DNA of 64,000 nt from a bacterium (GTDB lineage Bacteria > Planctomycetota > JAFGQW01): assembly GCA_030426805.1 (NCBI GenBank), contig JAUHXU010000002.1:620001-684000 (forward strand). Reading direction: 5' to 3'. The notes below the pieces were generated by a model that saw only the letters and a list, made by a program, of their open reading frames with translations, was not told the origin of the DNA and ran no database searches. The position numbers and the translations under genes were made by a program. Position 1 is the stretch's first letter; each line of letters starts with the position of its first letter. Of the stretch, positions 16,741 to 25,472 are shown piece by piece.

Positions 16741-17337
16741 ATGAGACGTCGTTTCGCCCGGCCCGCGACGAAGGGGCTCCCGTTCCGACCGTTGCTCGGC
16801 GTGCTCGTCGTCGTCGTGACGCTCAGCGGGTGCACGTCGACCGTGACGCCGCCGGTGGACCCCGCGGATCCGGTCACCGTCTATCTCGTGCAGGAGGCGA
16901 GCCACGTCGGGCTCGTGTTTCCTGTCGGAGACGGCAGATGGACCGAATACGGCTACGGCGACTGGGACTGGTACGCGGCGATGCACACGAGTTGGTACCA
17001 CGTCTTCGACACGATACTGTGGCCGACGAGCGGTTGCCTCGGGCGGCGGCGCTTCGAGACGCACGGTCGGTTCGTCGCGGTCCACCCGCCGTCGAACCAC
17101 GCCGCGATCCGCGTCGCCCGGGCGGATGCCGACGCGCTCGTCGCGTCGTTCGAGCGCGTCTTTGAACGCCACGACGCGGACCGCCTCGACAACCCGACCT
17201 GGCGGATGACGTTCGTGCCCGCCGACCGGGGCTACTGGTTCGGCTACAACTGTTACGACGCCGCGGCCGACTGGCTGCGGGCGCTCGGCTGTCGCGTGAC
17301 GTGCGCGCCGATTCGACTCGGTCTCGCGGCGCCGTAG
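16741..17337 (+). CDS. DUF2459-like lipoprotein
   Basis: About 198 residues. The N-terminus is basic, then hydrophobic, ending in a lipobox Leu-Ser-Gly-Cys near residue 31, so it is a likely lipoprotein. The body matches the DUF2459 pattern: an early SHVGLVFPV strand, EYGYGDWDWY, and a late NCYDAAADWLRALG. Members have no established activity, though a conserved early His and a late Cys suggest a papain-like or NlpC-like fold (inference). ATG 16741 is preferred over GTG 16735 because of the -10 box immediately upstream. It is convergent with the GT2 gene, and the two stop codons abut at 17337/17338. Confidence 0.72.
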   Translation: MRRRFARPATKGLPFRPLLGVLVVVVTLSGCTSTVTPPVDPADPVTVYLVQEASHVGLVFPVGDGRWTEYGYGDWDWYAAMHTSWYHVFDTILWPTSGCLGRRRFETHGRFVAVHPPSNHAAIRVARADADALVASFERVFERHDADRLDNPTWRMTFVPADRGYWFGYNCYDAAADWLRALGCRVTCAPIRLGLAAP

Positions 17338-18777
17338 TCAGTCGCCGCCGCCGAGCTCCGACGGTTCGAGTGCGACGTCGCGCGAGCGTCGGCGTGCCCA
17401 CACCTTGAACCCCTGGCTCCACGTGCGCGGCTTGTCGGCGTAGACCTCGGTCGGCGGGAGGTCGCGTGAACGCAGTGCCTCGCGTCGCACGTAGGGCGGG
17501 ACGAAGTTGTCCGTGTAGGACGTCTCGAAGAGCATCTCGTCGATGTAGGCGAACGCGCGCACGCAGCCGAAGTAGAGCTTGTAGAACGGGAACAACGGCA
17601 TGAACGGCAGGTGGCCGAGGTCGCGCGCCTTGCGCTCCGAGATCCACACCGCGACGCCGAGTTGCACGAGGTTCGTCAGGCCGTAGAGGATGCCGGTCCC
17701 GATGAAGATCGGGAAGAACAGGTGCGGGTGAAATGCCGCGATGATGCCCCAGAACATGAACCGCGAGAACAACAGCACCATCGAGTAGAGCGTCCAGTCG
17801 AGGAACGCCATCGTCGTCATGTTGCTGAACGCCGGGAGTCGGTAGAGGTCGCGGTGCATGCGGAACTGGCAGCGGATCGGCGAACGGTTCCAGCGCAGTC
17901 GTTGTTTCGTGAGCACCTTGAGGCTCGTCGGCGCGTCGGTCATGCAGATCGCGTCGCCGGCGAAGGCCGCGCGATACCCGGCCTTGTGCACACGCACGGT
18001 CAGCTCGCGATCCTCGCCCGGCCCGACCGTGAACTTGCCGACGCCTTCGACGACGCTTCGCCGAAACAGCCCGAACGCGCCCGATGCGATCAGCAGCGTT
18101 CCGGTGCGGGCGAGGAAGCGACGCGCGAGGTTGATGCTGAACAGGTATTCGATCGACTGCACCCGGGTGAGCAGGCACGCGAACGCGTTGCGCACGCGCA
18201 CGTTGCCGGAGACGACCGCGACGCGCGGATCGGCGAACTGCTTCATCGCCTTGGAGACCGCGTCGCGATCGTAGGTGCCGTCAGCGTCGACCGTCATCAC
18301 GTATTCGCCGCTCGCGACACTGATCCCGAAGTTGATCGCCGCGGACTTGCCCTGTCGCGGGCGCAAGCAGACGAACTTGATCCGGTTGCCGAAGCGCTTC
18401 TGGAGCCGTCGGCACACGGTCGTCATCCCGTCGTCGGAGCCGTCGTCGACGATGATGATCTCTTTGTTCGGGTAGTCCTGCTCGAGCAGCGACACGCACG
18501 TCTTCTCGATCGTCTCGGATTCGTTGAGGCCCGGCGCGATCATCGAGACCAGCGGTGCGCGGTGCGTGCGGAGGCGCTTCACGAAATCGGTCGCGTCGTG
18601 CCGGTGCGACCACACGTAGTGGTCCATCAGCGCGGCGATCGACACGAAGAGCGTCCGCGGGATGTCCAGCACGAGAACCGGCAGGAAGAAGAACGCGAAC
18701 TCGGCCCAGGTGAGCGAGTGCAGGTAGCGCAGCGCCCAGTCGGCCTCGTGGATCAACGCATCGAGCCAGCCGATCAT
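17338..18777 (-). CDS. Membrane family 2 glycosyltransferase (processive synthase-like)
   Basis: 479-residue GT2 enzyme of the cellulose/hyaluronan/poly-GlcNAc synthase type. An N-terminal membrane segment (about residues 22-48) precedes the cytosolic catalytic domain with DDGSDD (111-116), the DxD motif DADG (164-167), GEDRELT as the acceptor-side Asp region, and QRLRW (292-296), the QxxRW signature of processive synthases. Several helices follow (about 320-410), which would form the translocation channel. Its start lies three bases after the stop of a putative secreted hydrolase gene, suggesting a two-gene polysaccharide synthesis and trimming unit. No c-di-GMP PilZ domain is attached. Confidence 0.88.
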   Translation of the reverse strand: MIGWLDALIHEADWALRYLHSLTWAEFAFFFLPVLVLDIPRTLFVSIAALMDHYVWSHRHDATDFVKRLRTHRAPLVSMIAPGLNESETIEKTCVSLLEQDYPNKEIIIVDDGSDDGMTTVCRRLQKRFGNRIKFVCLRPRQGKSAAINFGISVASGEYVMTVDADGTYDRDAVSKAMKQFADPRVAVVSGNVRVRNAFACLLTRVQSIEYLFSINLARRFLARTGTLLIASGAFGLFRRSVVEGVGKFTVGPGEDRELTVRVHKAGYRAAFAGDAICMTDAPTSLKVLTKQRLRWNRSPIRCQFRMHRDLYRLPAFSNMTTMAFLDWTLYSMVLLFSRFMFWGIIAAFHPHLFFPIFIGTGILYGLTNLVQLGVAVWISERKARDLGHLPFMPLFPFYKLYFGCVRAFAYIDEMLFETSYTDNFVPPYVRREALRSRDLPPTEVYADKPRTWSQGFKVWARRRSRDVALEPSELGGGD

Positions 18778-18780
18778 CGG

Positions 18781-19674
18781 TCAGTCCAGTCCGATCAGGG
18801 CTTTGGCGTGCCGGTAGCTCTGGACCGCGAAGCGGGCGCGGCCGAGTCGCGGTTGCAGCGTCGCGCGCGCGGCGTCGCGAAACGCGAGCAGTGCGCCGGC
18901 CGACTGGAACGCGAGTTGCGGGTCGAGCGTCGGTTCGACGCTCATGCCGAGCACGATCGACTTCGCGCGTGCTTGCGACAGCGCGATCTCGCGTTCCGCG
19001 TCACGCAGGAACCGATCGGGGTCCGTGCGGTAGTTCATCACGCAGATGCCGTCGGCCGCGTCGACGATCGCGGTGAGCAGGTCTCCGGTCCCGAGCGGGA
19101 TCGACTCGTACCAGGTCGGCACGTCGACGTGCACCGGAAGCCCGGCGCGCGCGGCATCGCCGATCAGCGACACGAGGCCGGTGGCGAGGCGTTCCTGCGC
19201 ACCGGTCTTCCACGACGGCAGTGCGTGCGGCTCGACGTCGAGGTGGAGTGCAGCGAACCGCTCGTCGAGCGCGGCGGTGCGTTGGTAGGCGATCAAGTCG
19301 TCGAGCGCGCGCTCGAAGACGTCCCGCCGCTCGGGGTCGACCCAGCTGTTTTCGCTGATCAGCAACTCGACCGCGATGCCGTGCCGCGCGCATGCGCCGA
19401 TGAACGCGCGAAGCGGCGCGGGATCGGTGCGCAACAGGGCGGCCCGCTCGGCTCGGCTGAGCGCCAGCCAGGCGCGATCGACGTCGAAGTGGCGCGCGGT
19501 GCGAAAGAACTTCGTGCGCTCGCGACTGTCGGTGACCGCCGCGCTCCGCCAGACCCACAGCGCGGTGTCGGCCGTGGCCGAACGGGGCGGTGGGGCCGGA
19601 TCGGGGGCGTCGAGCCAGACGACCGCAGCGAGCACGACGATCGCCGCCACCGCGAACCAGATCAGATGGCGCAT
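18781..19674 (-). CDS. Secreted/anchored TIM-barrel-like protein, putative glycoside hydrolase
   Basis: 297-residue protein with an N-terminal membrane segment (about residues 4-23). The remainder alternates strands and helices in a way consistent with a TIM barrel. Acidic motifs are placed as in retaining hydrolases, including LHLDVEPHALPSW and the later GICVMNYRTDP. Family assignment is not secure. It is the first gene of a tight pair with the GT2 synthase, which supports a role in processing the exported polysaccharide, comparable in position (not in sequence that I can show) to PgaB- or PelA-type hydrolases. GGGAG precedes the ATG. Confidence 0.6.
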   Translation of the reverse strand: MRHLIWFAVAAIVVLAAVVWLDAPDPAPPPRSATADTALWVWRSAAVTDSRERTKFFRTARHFDVDRAWLALSRAERAALLRTDPAPLRAFIGACARHGIAVELLISENSWVDPERRDVFERALDDLIAYQRTAALDERFAALHLDVEPHALPSWKTGAQERLATGLVSLIGDAARAGLPVHVDVPTWYESIPLGTGDLLTAIVDAADGICVMNYRTDPDRFLRDAEREIALSQARAKSIVLGMSVEPTLDPQLAFQSAGALLAFRDAARATLQPRLGRARFAVQSYRHAKALIGLD

Positions 19675-19828
19675 CGCCGTCTCCCGTCCCCGACCGCTTT
19701 TTCCGAAGACCGACTAAGCCGGTCATACAAATGATCGAAAATATCGGAGCTGGGCTGCAGTGAGAGTGAGACGTCCCGGCGTGAGACGAGCGGCCGGATC
19801 GGTCGCCCGAGGGGGAGAGAGGAAAACG

Positions 19829-21010
19829 ATGAGCATCCGATCGATACTCGCAGCGGGCCTCGCCGCCGCGATCGTCGGCCTGGCGGCGCCGGCGACGACG
19901 CAGAACCTGACGTCGTCGTTCAAGACGAAGCAGACCCCGACGCTCTTGCCGGGGCAGAGCGCGTGGGTGCACTTCTTCTTCGAGGGCGCCAAGGACCCGA
20001 TCACCGACTTCAAGATGTCGCTGGTCGCGCCGAACGGCTACACCGTCGACTACCCGTCGGCCGGCACCTACACGTCGTTCTACCGCGACTCGACGCTCGA
20101 CCCGAACGAGGTCGACTACGCTGCGGTGCGGATCGGCGTGCCGGCGACCGAGCGCCAGAATCAGCGCGCCGTCGTCGTCGTGACGTGCAAGGTCGGCGGC
20201 AAGCCGTACCTGTGGTTCGGCTCGACGCTGATCAAGGTCAAGGTCAACAAGGGCGACGACTTCGCCGTGCTCACGACCGAGGTCGGACCGCTCGCGGCCG
20301 ACTCGGACACGTGGGTGCACGTCGACTTCCAGGGGCTCGCGCCGCAACTCGGCGACTTTCAGGTGCGCGTCACCGACGCGAAGGGCCTCGGCGTGACCTA
20401 CCCGGGCTCGCGGAACTACTCGGGTCTCTACGGCGACTCGACGCTCAACGCCGGGGAACTCGACTACAGCGCGCTCAAACTCGACACGACCGGGATGCCG
20501 GCGGGCAAATACACGATCGAACTCGAGGTGACCTACACCGGTGGCGCGGCGCTGCAGTCGTCGATGCAGCCGGTGCAACTCGCCGTCGAGGTCGGCGGCC
20601 GCGATGCGCTGTCGACCTCGGGGGCGCTGTGGAGCGATCGCCAGCGGCTCGACCGCTCCGACACGCGCGCGACATTCGTGCTCGACGCGGGGCAGGCCGA
20701 GGCCGGGCGATCCTACGCGCTCTTCGGCTCGATGACCGGCGTCGCGCCCGGCGTGCGCGTCGGGCCGCACACGCTGCCGCTCGTCGTGGACGGCTACACG
20801 CTGCTCACCGCGCGGATGCCCGCCGCGGTCCTCCGCAACGCCCGCGGCACGCTCGACGCGAGCGGTCGCGCCCTCGCGACGTTCACGCTGCCGCCGTCGG
20901 TCGTCGCGGCGCTGGATCGCGTCACGATCTACCACGCCTACGTCGTGTTCGACACCGCCTCGGTGTCGCTCGCGAGCGATTGGGCACCCCTGCTCGTCGT
21001 CGACGAGTAG
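19829..21010 (+). CDS. Secreted protein with an internal duplication
   Basis: 393-residue exported protein, signal peptide to about residue 24. Residues of about 25-130 and 130-240 are related to each other: both contain a YP...Y..xYxDSTL...E(V/L)DY(A/S)A pattern. The last roughly 110 residues (starting FVLDAGQAEAGRSYALF, then GTLDASGRALATFTLPP) resemble the C-terminal region of the protein at 37137. The ATG at 19829 is preceded by GAGAGG. Probably an extracellular structural or binding protein; no enzyme motif. An AT-rich stretch at 19724-19746 lies in the divergent upstream gap. Confidence 0.78.
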   Translation: MSIRSILAAGLAAAIVGLAAPATTQNLTSSFKTKQTPTLLPGQSAWVHFFFEGAKDPITDFKMSLVAPNGYTVDYPSAGTYTSFYRDSTLDPNEVDYAAVRIGVPATERQNQRAVVVVTCKVGGKPYLWFGSTLIKVKVNKGDDFAVLTTEVGPLAADSDTWVHVDFQGLAPQLGDFQVRVTDAKGLGVTYPGSRNYSGLYGDSTLNAGELDYSALKLDTTGMPAGKYTIELEVTYTGGAALQSSMQPVQLAVEVGGRDALSTSGALWSDRQRLDRSDTRATFVLDAGQAEAGRSYALFGSMTGVAPGVRVGPHTLPLVVDGYTLLTARMPAAVLRNARGTLDASGRALATFTLPPSVVAALDRVTIYHAYVVFDTASVSLASDWAPLLVVDE

Positions 21011-21043
21011 TCCCCGACGGCACGGATCACACGGCCGTCGAGC

Positions 21044-21077
21044 GCGGGCCGGTCGGGCGAGGGCCCGGCCGGCCCGC
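21044..21077. terminator. Strong GC hairpin, possible terminator without U-tract
   Basis: A 15-bp stem (21044-21058 with 21063-21077, one G-U pair) and a 4-nt loop, 33 bp after the stop of the secreted protein gene and just before the promoter of the moxR operon. No T-run follows, so termination is uncertain. Confidence 0.4.
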
Positions 21078-21082
21078 GTCGC

Positions 21083-21112
21083 TTGAAAGCCGGTCCGTCG
21101 GTTCGCTATACC
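21083..21112 (+). promoter_or_regulatory. Promoter for the moxR-bat operon
   Basis: TTGAAA at 21083-21088 and TATACC at 21107-21112, spacer 18 bp. It would give a leader of about 110 nt before moxR at 21230. Confidence 0.65.
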
Positions 21113-21229
21113 TCCGGAGTTTTCCGGGTAGTGGGGGCGCCGGTTCCGCCGTAAGCGCCCCCCACGAGTCGGTGCGAGCCGACCCGGAAGAAGGACCCGC
21201 GAACCCGGACCACGCGAGACAGGGCGGCC

Positions 21230-22219
21230 ATGACAGTCGACGTCCAGGCGATCAAGGAACAGGTCGCAGCCCGAGCCGAGGTGCTCGATCGGGTGCGGCA
21301 CGAGGTGGGCAAGGTGCTGGTCGGGCAGAAGGAGATGGTGGACCACCTCCTGCTCGCGCTGTTGTGCGGCGGCCACGTGCTGCTGGAAGGCGTCCCCGGC
21401 CTCGCGAAGACGCTCACCGTCAACACGCTCAGCCGCGCGCTGAACACGAAGTTCCAGCGCATCCAGTTCACCCCCGATCTGCTCCCGGCCGACCTGATCG
21501 GCACGCTGATCTACAACCCGCGCGAGGGCACCTTCTCGACGAAGAAGGGGCCGATCTTCGCGAACATCGTGCTCGCCGACGAGATCAACCGCGCGCCCTC
21601 GAAGGTGCAGTCGGCGCTGCTCGAGGCGATGCAGGAGAAGCAGGTCACGATCGGCGAGGAGACGTTCAAGCTCGAGGAGCCGTTCCTCGTGCTCGCGACG
21701 CAAAACCCGATCGAGCAGGAGGGGACCTACCCGCTCCCCGAGGCGCAAGTCGACCGCTTCATGTTCAAGGTCGTCGTCGACTACCCGTCGAAGAGCGACG
21801 AGCGCGAGGTGGTCGAGCGTGCGCTCGGCACGACCCACCGCGAGGTGAACGCGGTCGTCGACCCCGACGAGATCTTCCAGTGCCGCGACGTGCTGCAGAT
21901 GATCTACGTCGACGAGAAGGTGAAGCAATACGTCGTCGACCTGGTCTACGCGACGCGGCGCCCGACCGACTACGACCTCGCGGAACTCGACCCGCTGATC
22001 GACTTCGGTGCCTCCCCGCGTGCGAGCATCTGCCTGACGCAAGCGGCGCGCGCGAACGCGTTCCTGCACGGCCGCGGCTACGTCACGCCGCAGGACGTCA
22101 AGGACATCGCCCCGTCGGTGATGCGCCATCGCGTCGTGCTCAGCTACGAGGCCGAGGCCGAGCAGACGAGCGCCGACGACGTCGTGTCGCGCGTGCTCGC
22201 GAAGGTCCCGGTCCCGTAG
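21230..22219 (+). CDS. MoxR-family AAA+ ATPase
   Basis: 329-residue AAA+ ATPase. Walker A is GVPGLAKT (residues 54-61), Walker B VLADEINR (114-121), and the pre-sensor region LATQNPIEQEGTYPLPEAQ is typical of the MoxR clade. MoxR proteins act as chaperones that assemble or activate von Willebrand A-domain proteins. It heads an operon containing DUF58, BatA, BatB, BatC and BatD-BatE, the classical partner set. Length and architecture are normal. Confidence 0.95.
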   Translation: MTVDVQAIKEQVAARAEVLDRVRHEVGKVLVGQKEMVDHLLLALLCGGHVLLEGVPGLAKTLTVNTLSRALNTKFQRIQFTPDLLPADLIGTLIYNPREGTFSTKKGPIFANIVLADEINRAPSKVQSALLEAMQEKQVTIGEETFKLEEPFLVLATQNPIEQEGTYPLPEAQVDRFMFKVVVDYPSKSDEREVVERALGTTHREVNAVVDPDEIFQCRDVLQMIYVDEKVKQYVVDLVYATRRPTDYDLAELDPLIDFGASPRASICLTQAARANAFLHGRGYVTPQDVKDIAPSVMRHRVVLSYEAEAEQTSADDVVSRVLAKVPVP

Positions 22220-22233
22220 GAACGGAGACCGCC

Positions 22234-23118
22234 GTGGCCCGAGACGTCGCAGACATCCTCCGCAAGGTCCAGCGCATCCAGATCGTCGCGAGCCGACAGG
22301 TCAACGACCTGATGGCCGGCGAGTATGCGAGCGTGTTCAAGGGCCGTGGCATGGAGTTCGACGAGGTGCGCGAGTACACCCCGGGGGACGAGGTGCGCGA
22401 CATCGACTGGAACGTCACCGCGCGCGCCGGGCGGCCGTACATCAAGCGCTACGCCGAGGAGCGCGAGCTGACGATCTTCTTTCTCGTCGACGTGTCGGCC
22501 TCCGGGGGGTTCGGCACACGCGAGTCGTCGAAGCTCGAGACGATCGCGGAGATCGCGGCGGTCCTGATGTTCAGCGCGCTGAAGAACAACGACAAGGTGG
22601 GGCTCTGCCTGTTCGCCGATCGGATCCTGCAGTTCCTGCCGCCGCGCAAGGGCAAGGCGAACGTGCTGCGGTTCATCCGCGAACTCGTCGCGGCCGAGCC
22701 GGTCGCGGCGGAGACCGACATCGGTGCTGCGCTCGAGTACGCGACGCGCGTGTTGAAGCGGCGCGCGGTCGTCTTCGTGATCTCCGACTTCCAGGGCGAG
22801 GGATGGGAGCACGCGATCCGGCTCGCGAACCGGCGGCACGACGTGATCTCGATCCAGGTCGGCGACCGGCGTGAGGTCGCGATGCCCGACGTCGGGTTCG
22901 TGCGACTCCGCGACCCGGAGACCGGCGAGGTGGTCGAGGTCGATACCCGCCAACCGCGGGTGCGCGCGCTGTTCGAGCGTCACGCGGCCGAGTCCGGCGA
23001 AGCGCTGGCGGAGCAACTCCGCCGCGCGGGCGTCGATCAACTCGCGGTCGAGACCGACGGCGACCACGCCAAGAGCATCCACCGCTTCTTTCGGATGCGG
23101 GAGCGACGGAACCGATGA
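22234..23118 (+). CDS. DUF58 (VWA-like) protein
   Basis: 294-residue cytoplasmic protein, the usual partner of MoxR. The conserved DUF58 block GRGMEFDEVREYTPGDEVRD precedes a VWA-like domain whose metal site reads DVSAS instead of the common DxSxS with Ser-Met. GTG start at 22234, 14 bases after the moxR stop. The C-terminus overlaps the next gene by four bases. Function in the family is not settled; it probably cooperates with MoxR on substrate loading. Confidence 0.92.
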   Translation: MARDVADILRKVQRIQIVASRQVNDLMAGEYASVFKGRGMEFDEVREYTPGDEVRDIDWNVTARAGRPYIKRYAEERELTIFFLVDVSASGGFGTRESSKLETIAEIAAVLMFSALKNNDKVGLCLFADRILQFLPPRKGKANVLRFIRELVAAEPVAAETDIGAALEYATRVLKRRAVVFVISDFQGEGWEHAIRLANRRHDVISIQVGDRREVAMPDVGFVRLRDPETGEVVEVDTRQPRVRALFERHAAESGEALAEQLRRAGVDQLAVETDGDHAKSIHRFFRMRERRNR

Positions 23119-24458
23119 ACGACGCGCAGCCACGACTGGATGTCGCCGCGCCGAAGACGATGCGCGGCCGACGCGGCGGCGGTGGCGGTGCGCTCGTGCC
23201 GCTGCTGCTGATCGCGCTCGTCGTGTTGAACGGCGTGCTCGCGTGGAAGTTGCTCGGCGGGGGCGGCGCGAACGCGTCGACGGCCGCGACACCCCCGTCG
23301 ATCGACGCGCTTCGTGCGACCGCGATGCGACTCGAAGAGATGGGCGTTCCGGCCGCGGCGGCCGCGACGTGGGAGCGCTTCCTCGAGGCCGGCAGCGGGA
23401 CCGCGGCCGATCGTGCGCTGTTTCGCTACCGGGTCGGCAAGCTCTGGCAGGATGCCGGCGAGTGGGACCGCGCGCTCGCGGCCTACGTCGAGGCGGAGAA
23501 GGGCGGTCTCGCGGAGCCCGGGGCCAAGCGCGCGATCGGCAATCGGATCCTCGACTGCCTGAAGGCGCTCGGTCGCTACGGCGCGGTCGGTGCCGAACTC
23601 GATCGCCGCACCGGTCTGGCCGGCGAGGACGACGGGAGCCCGGTCGTCGCGCGCTTCGCAGGCGACACGATCACGCGCGCCGCGTTCGACCGGTGGCTCG
23701 AGGACCGGATCGACCGGGCGTTCGGGCGCGCCGACGTGCCCGCGGCACAACGCGATGCGATGCTGCGCCGCTACCGCGAGCCGGAGACGGCGGCCCGGTT
23801 GCTCGACGAGTTGGTCGTGCAGCGGCTCCTCGTGCTGCGAGCCCGCGAAGAGAAGCTCGACCGCGACGAGACCGTCCGCGCCCGGGTGCGCGAGGCGGAG
23901 ATCGGCATCGTCGCCCAGGCGCTATTCGCTCGCGAAGTCGACGATCGGATCGAGCCGACCGAGAGTGACCTCGCATCGTTCTTCGCGGCCAACGCCGACC
24001 AATACCGCGCGCCGCCGGAGGCGACGGTCCGCGTGATCGAGGTCGCGTCGGTGGAGGAGGGGGAGAAACGCCTCGCGACGCTCGCCGATGCCGAGGCGTT
24101 CGTCGGTGCCTCGACCGCCGTGGACGCGCCGATCATCCGCGGCGAGCGGTGGGCGCCGTACGGTCGCGACGCCGCGTTGGAGGCGGCGGTGTTCGACGCG
24201 GCGCCGGGCACGACGCTCGATCGGCCGTGGACGGTCGGCGACAAGGTGCTGCTCGTGCACGTCGTTTCCAAGCGCGACGGCGCGGACGCGACGCTCGAGG
24301 CCGTGCGCGACCGCGTGCAGGCCGACTACACGACGCGCAAGCGCCGCGAGTTGTCCGATGCGCTCATCGACTCGCTCAAGCGTCGCTACGACGTGCGCAT
24401 CGACCTCGGCGGCCTCGACCGCACGGGCGACGCGCCCGCGACATCGGAGAAGCGGTAG
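23115..24458 (+). CDS. Membrane-anchored SurA/PpiC-like chaperone with TPR-like N-domain
   Basis: 447-residue protein. One membrane helix (about residues 27-46) is followed by TPR-like helices (about 60-165), a SurA-N-like helical region (about 190-300) and a reduced parvulin-like domain (about 305-430). The parvulin part keeps late elements (AVFDAAPGTTLDRPWTVGDKVLLVHV) but lacks the GGxLGW motif and the active-site histidines, so it is likely a chaperone without isomerase activity. Overlaps DUF58 by four bases (ATGA). Its place within the moxR-bat operon suggests it folds or escorts the periplasmic Bat components. Confidence 0.7.
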   Translation: MNDAQPRLDVAAPKTMRGRRGGGGGALVPLLLIALVVLNGVLAWKLLGGGGANASTAATPPSIDALRATAMRLEEMGVPAAAAATWERFLEAGSGTAADRALFRYRVGKLWQDAGEWDRALAAYVEAEKGGLAEPGAKRAIGNRILDCLKALGRYGAVGAELDRRTGLAGEDDGSPVVARFAGDTITRAAFDRWLEDRIDRAFGRADVPAAQRDAMLRRYREPETAARLLDELVVQRLLVLRAREEKLDRDETVRARVREAEIGIVAQALFAREVDDRIEPTESDLASFFAANADQYRAPPEATVRVIEVASVEEGEKRLATLADAEAFVGASTAVDAPIIRGERWAPYGRDAALEAAVFDAAPGTTLDRPWTVGDKVLLVHVVSKRDGADATLEAVRDRVQADYTTRKRRELSDALIDSLKRRYDVRIDLGGLDRTGDAPATSEKR

Positions 24459-24461
24459 GCG

Positions 24462-25472
24462 ATGCGCCCGGCACTCGCAATCCTCCTGCTCGTGGCCTGG
24501 GCGTGCGTGGCGATCGGCTGCGGCGAGGCGCCGCAGCCCGGCGCGACCCCGAGCGAACCGGAGACGACGGACGCCGACGCGCTGACCACCGAAGCGACGC
24601 GGGGGCCGGTCACGGTGCGACTGCGCGTCGCGCCCAAGGCGCCGCTCCTCAGCGACGTCGTCACGGTCGACGTCACGATCGAGTCGGACGACGGGGTCGA
24701 CGTCGAGTTGCCGTCGATGCACGGTTCGCTCGGCGCGTTCACGGTGCGCGACTTCGACGAGGGGCTCCCGGCCATCGACGGCGACCGGCGCGTGCGTCGC
24801 ATGCGCTACACCGTCGAGCCGCTCGCGACCGGCGCGCAACTCGTGCGCCCGGTGCGCGTCCGCTTCACGACCGGCGAGGGCGACGCGCGCAAGCGGCACA
24901 CGGTGGCGACCGAGCCGCTCAAGGTCGAGGTGCGGGTCGCGTCGGACGACGCGAAGCCGGATCTCGCCGCGATCGAGGGACCGCGCGGCCTCGTCGACGT
25001 GCCGGCGCCGCTCTTGCCGTTCGCGTGGTGGTGGTTGCTCGTCGGTGGAGGCGTCGTCGTGCTTGCAGTCGCTCTGTGGTGGTGGCGTCTGCGACGTCGC
25101 GGCCCGCCGCCGGAGCGTCGCTACACGCCGGAGGAACTCGCGTATCTCGAGATGCAGGAGCTGATCGCTGCGGACCTCGTCGCCAAGCGCGACTACAGCG
25201 GCTTCTACGTCGAGTTGACCGGCATCGTTCGGCGCTACATCGAGCGCACGACCGACATCCACGCGCCCGAACAGACGACCGAGGAGTTCCTCGCGGCGAT
25301 GCGTAGTCGCGACGACTTCGCGCTCGAGCGCCAGCAGCGCCTCGCGGACTTCCTCGAGGCCGCCGACCTGATCAAGTTCGCCGGTCAGATCCCGGGCGCC
25401 GACGAGATCGAGGCGAGCTTCGATCGGGCCAAGGCGTTCGTCGGCCTCGCGGAGCGGGAGCGCGCGGCATGA
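24462..25472 (+). CDS. Bat-associated lipoprotein with one membrane helix (DUF4381-like)
   Basis: 336-residue protein. The signal peptide ends in a lipobox (Ala-Ile-Gly-Cys, near residue 20). A periplasmic beta-rich domain (about 40-180) is followed by a membrane helix (about 188-208) and a cytoplasmic helical tail with ERRYTPEELAYLEMQEL and YIERTTDIHAPEQTTEEFL. That tail is typical of the DUF4381/BatD-like proteins that sit in MoxR operons. If both the lipid anchor and the helix are used, the domain would be held at both ends. It starts three bases after the previous stop and overlaps batA by four. Confidence 0.75.
   Translation: MRPALAILLLVAWACVAIGCGEAPQPGATPSEPETTDADALTTEATRGPVTVRLRVAPKAPLLSDVVTVDVTIESDDGVDVELPSMHGSLGAFTVRDFDEGLPAIDGDRRVRRMRYTVEPLATGAQLVRPVRVRFTTGEGDARKRHTVATEPLKVEVRVASDDAKPDLAAIEGPRGLVDVPAPLLPFAWWWLLVGGGVVVLAVALWWWRLRRRGPPPERRYTPEELAYLEMQELIAADLVAKRDYSGFYVELTGIVRRYIERTTDIHAPEQTTEEFLAAMRSRDDFALERQQRLADFLEAADLIKFAGQIPGADEIEASFDRAKAFVGLAERERAA

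Noticed and set aside
16233..17165. 310-codon + strand frame across the small secreted gene and the lipoprotein gene
   Set aside because: No signal or domain. The lipoprotein frame in this interval has a lipobox and DUF2459 motifs, and the minus strand has a clear signal peptide.
21044..21077. Classical intrinsic terminator before the moxR promoter
   Set aside because: The hairpin is strong but no T-run follows, so it is listed only as a possible terminator.
19001..22129. 1042-codon minus-strand open frame crossing the secreted protein gene and moxR
   Set aside because: Composition typical of antisense shadows, no ribosome site or domain. It also continues into the gene at 18781 only in another frame.
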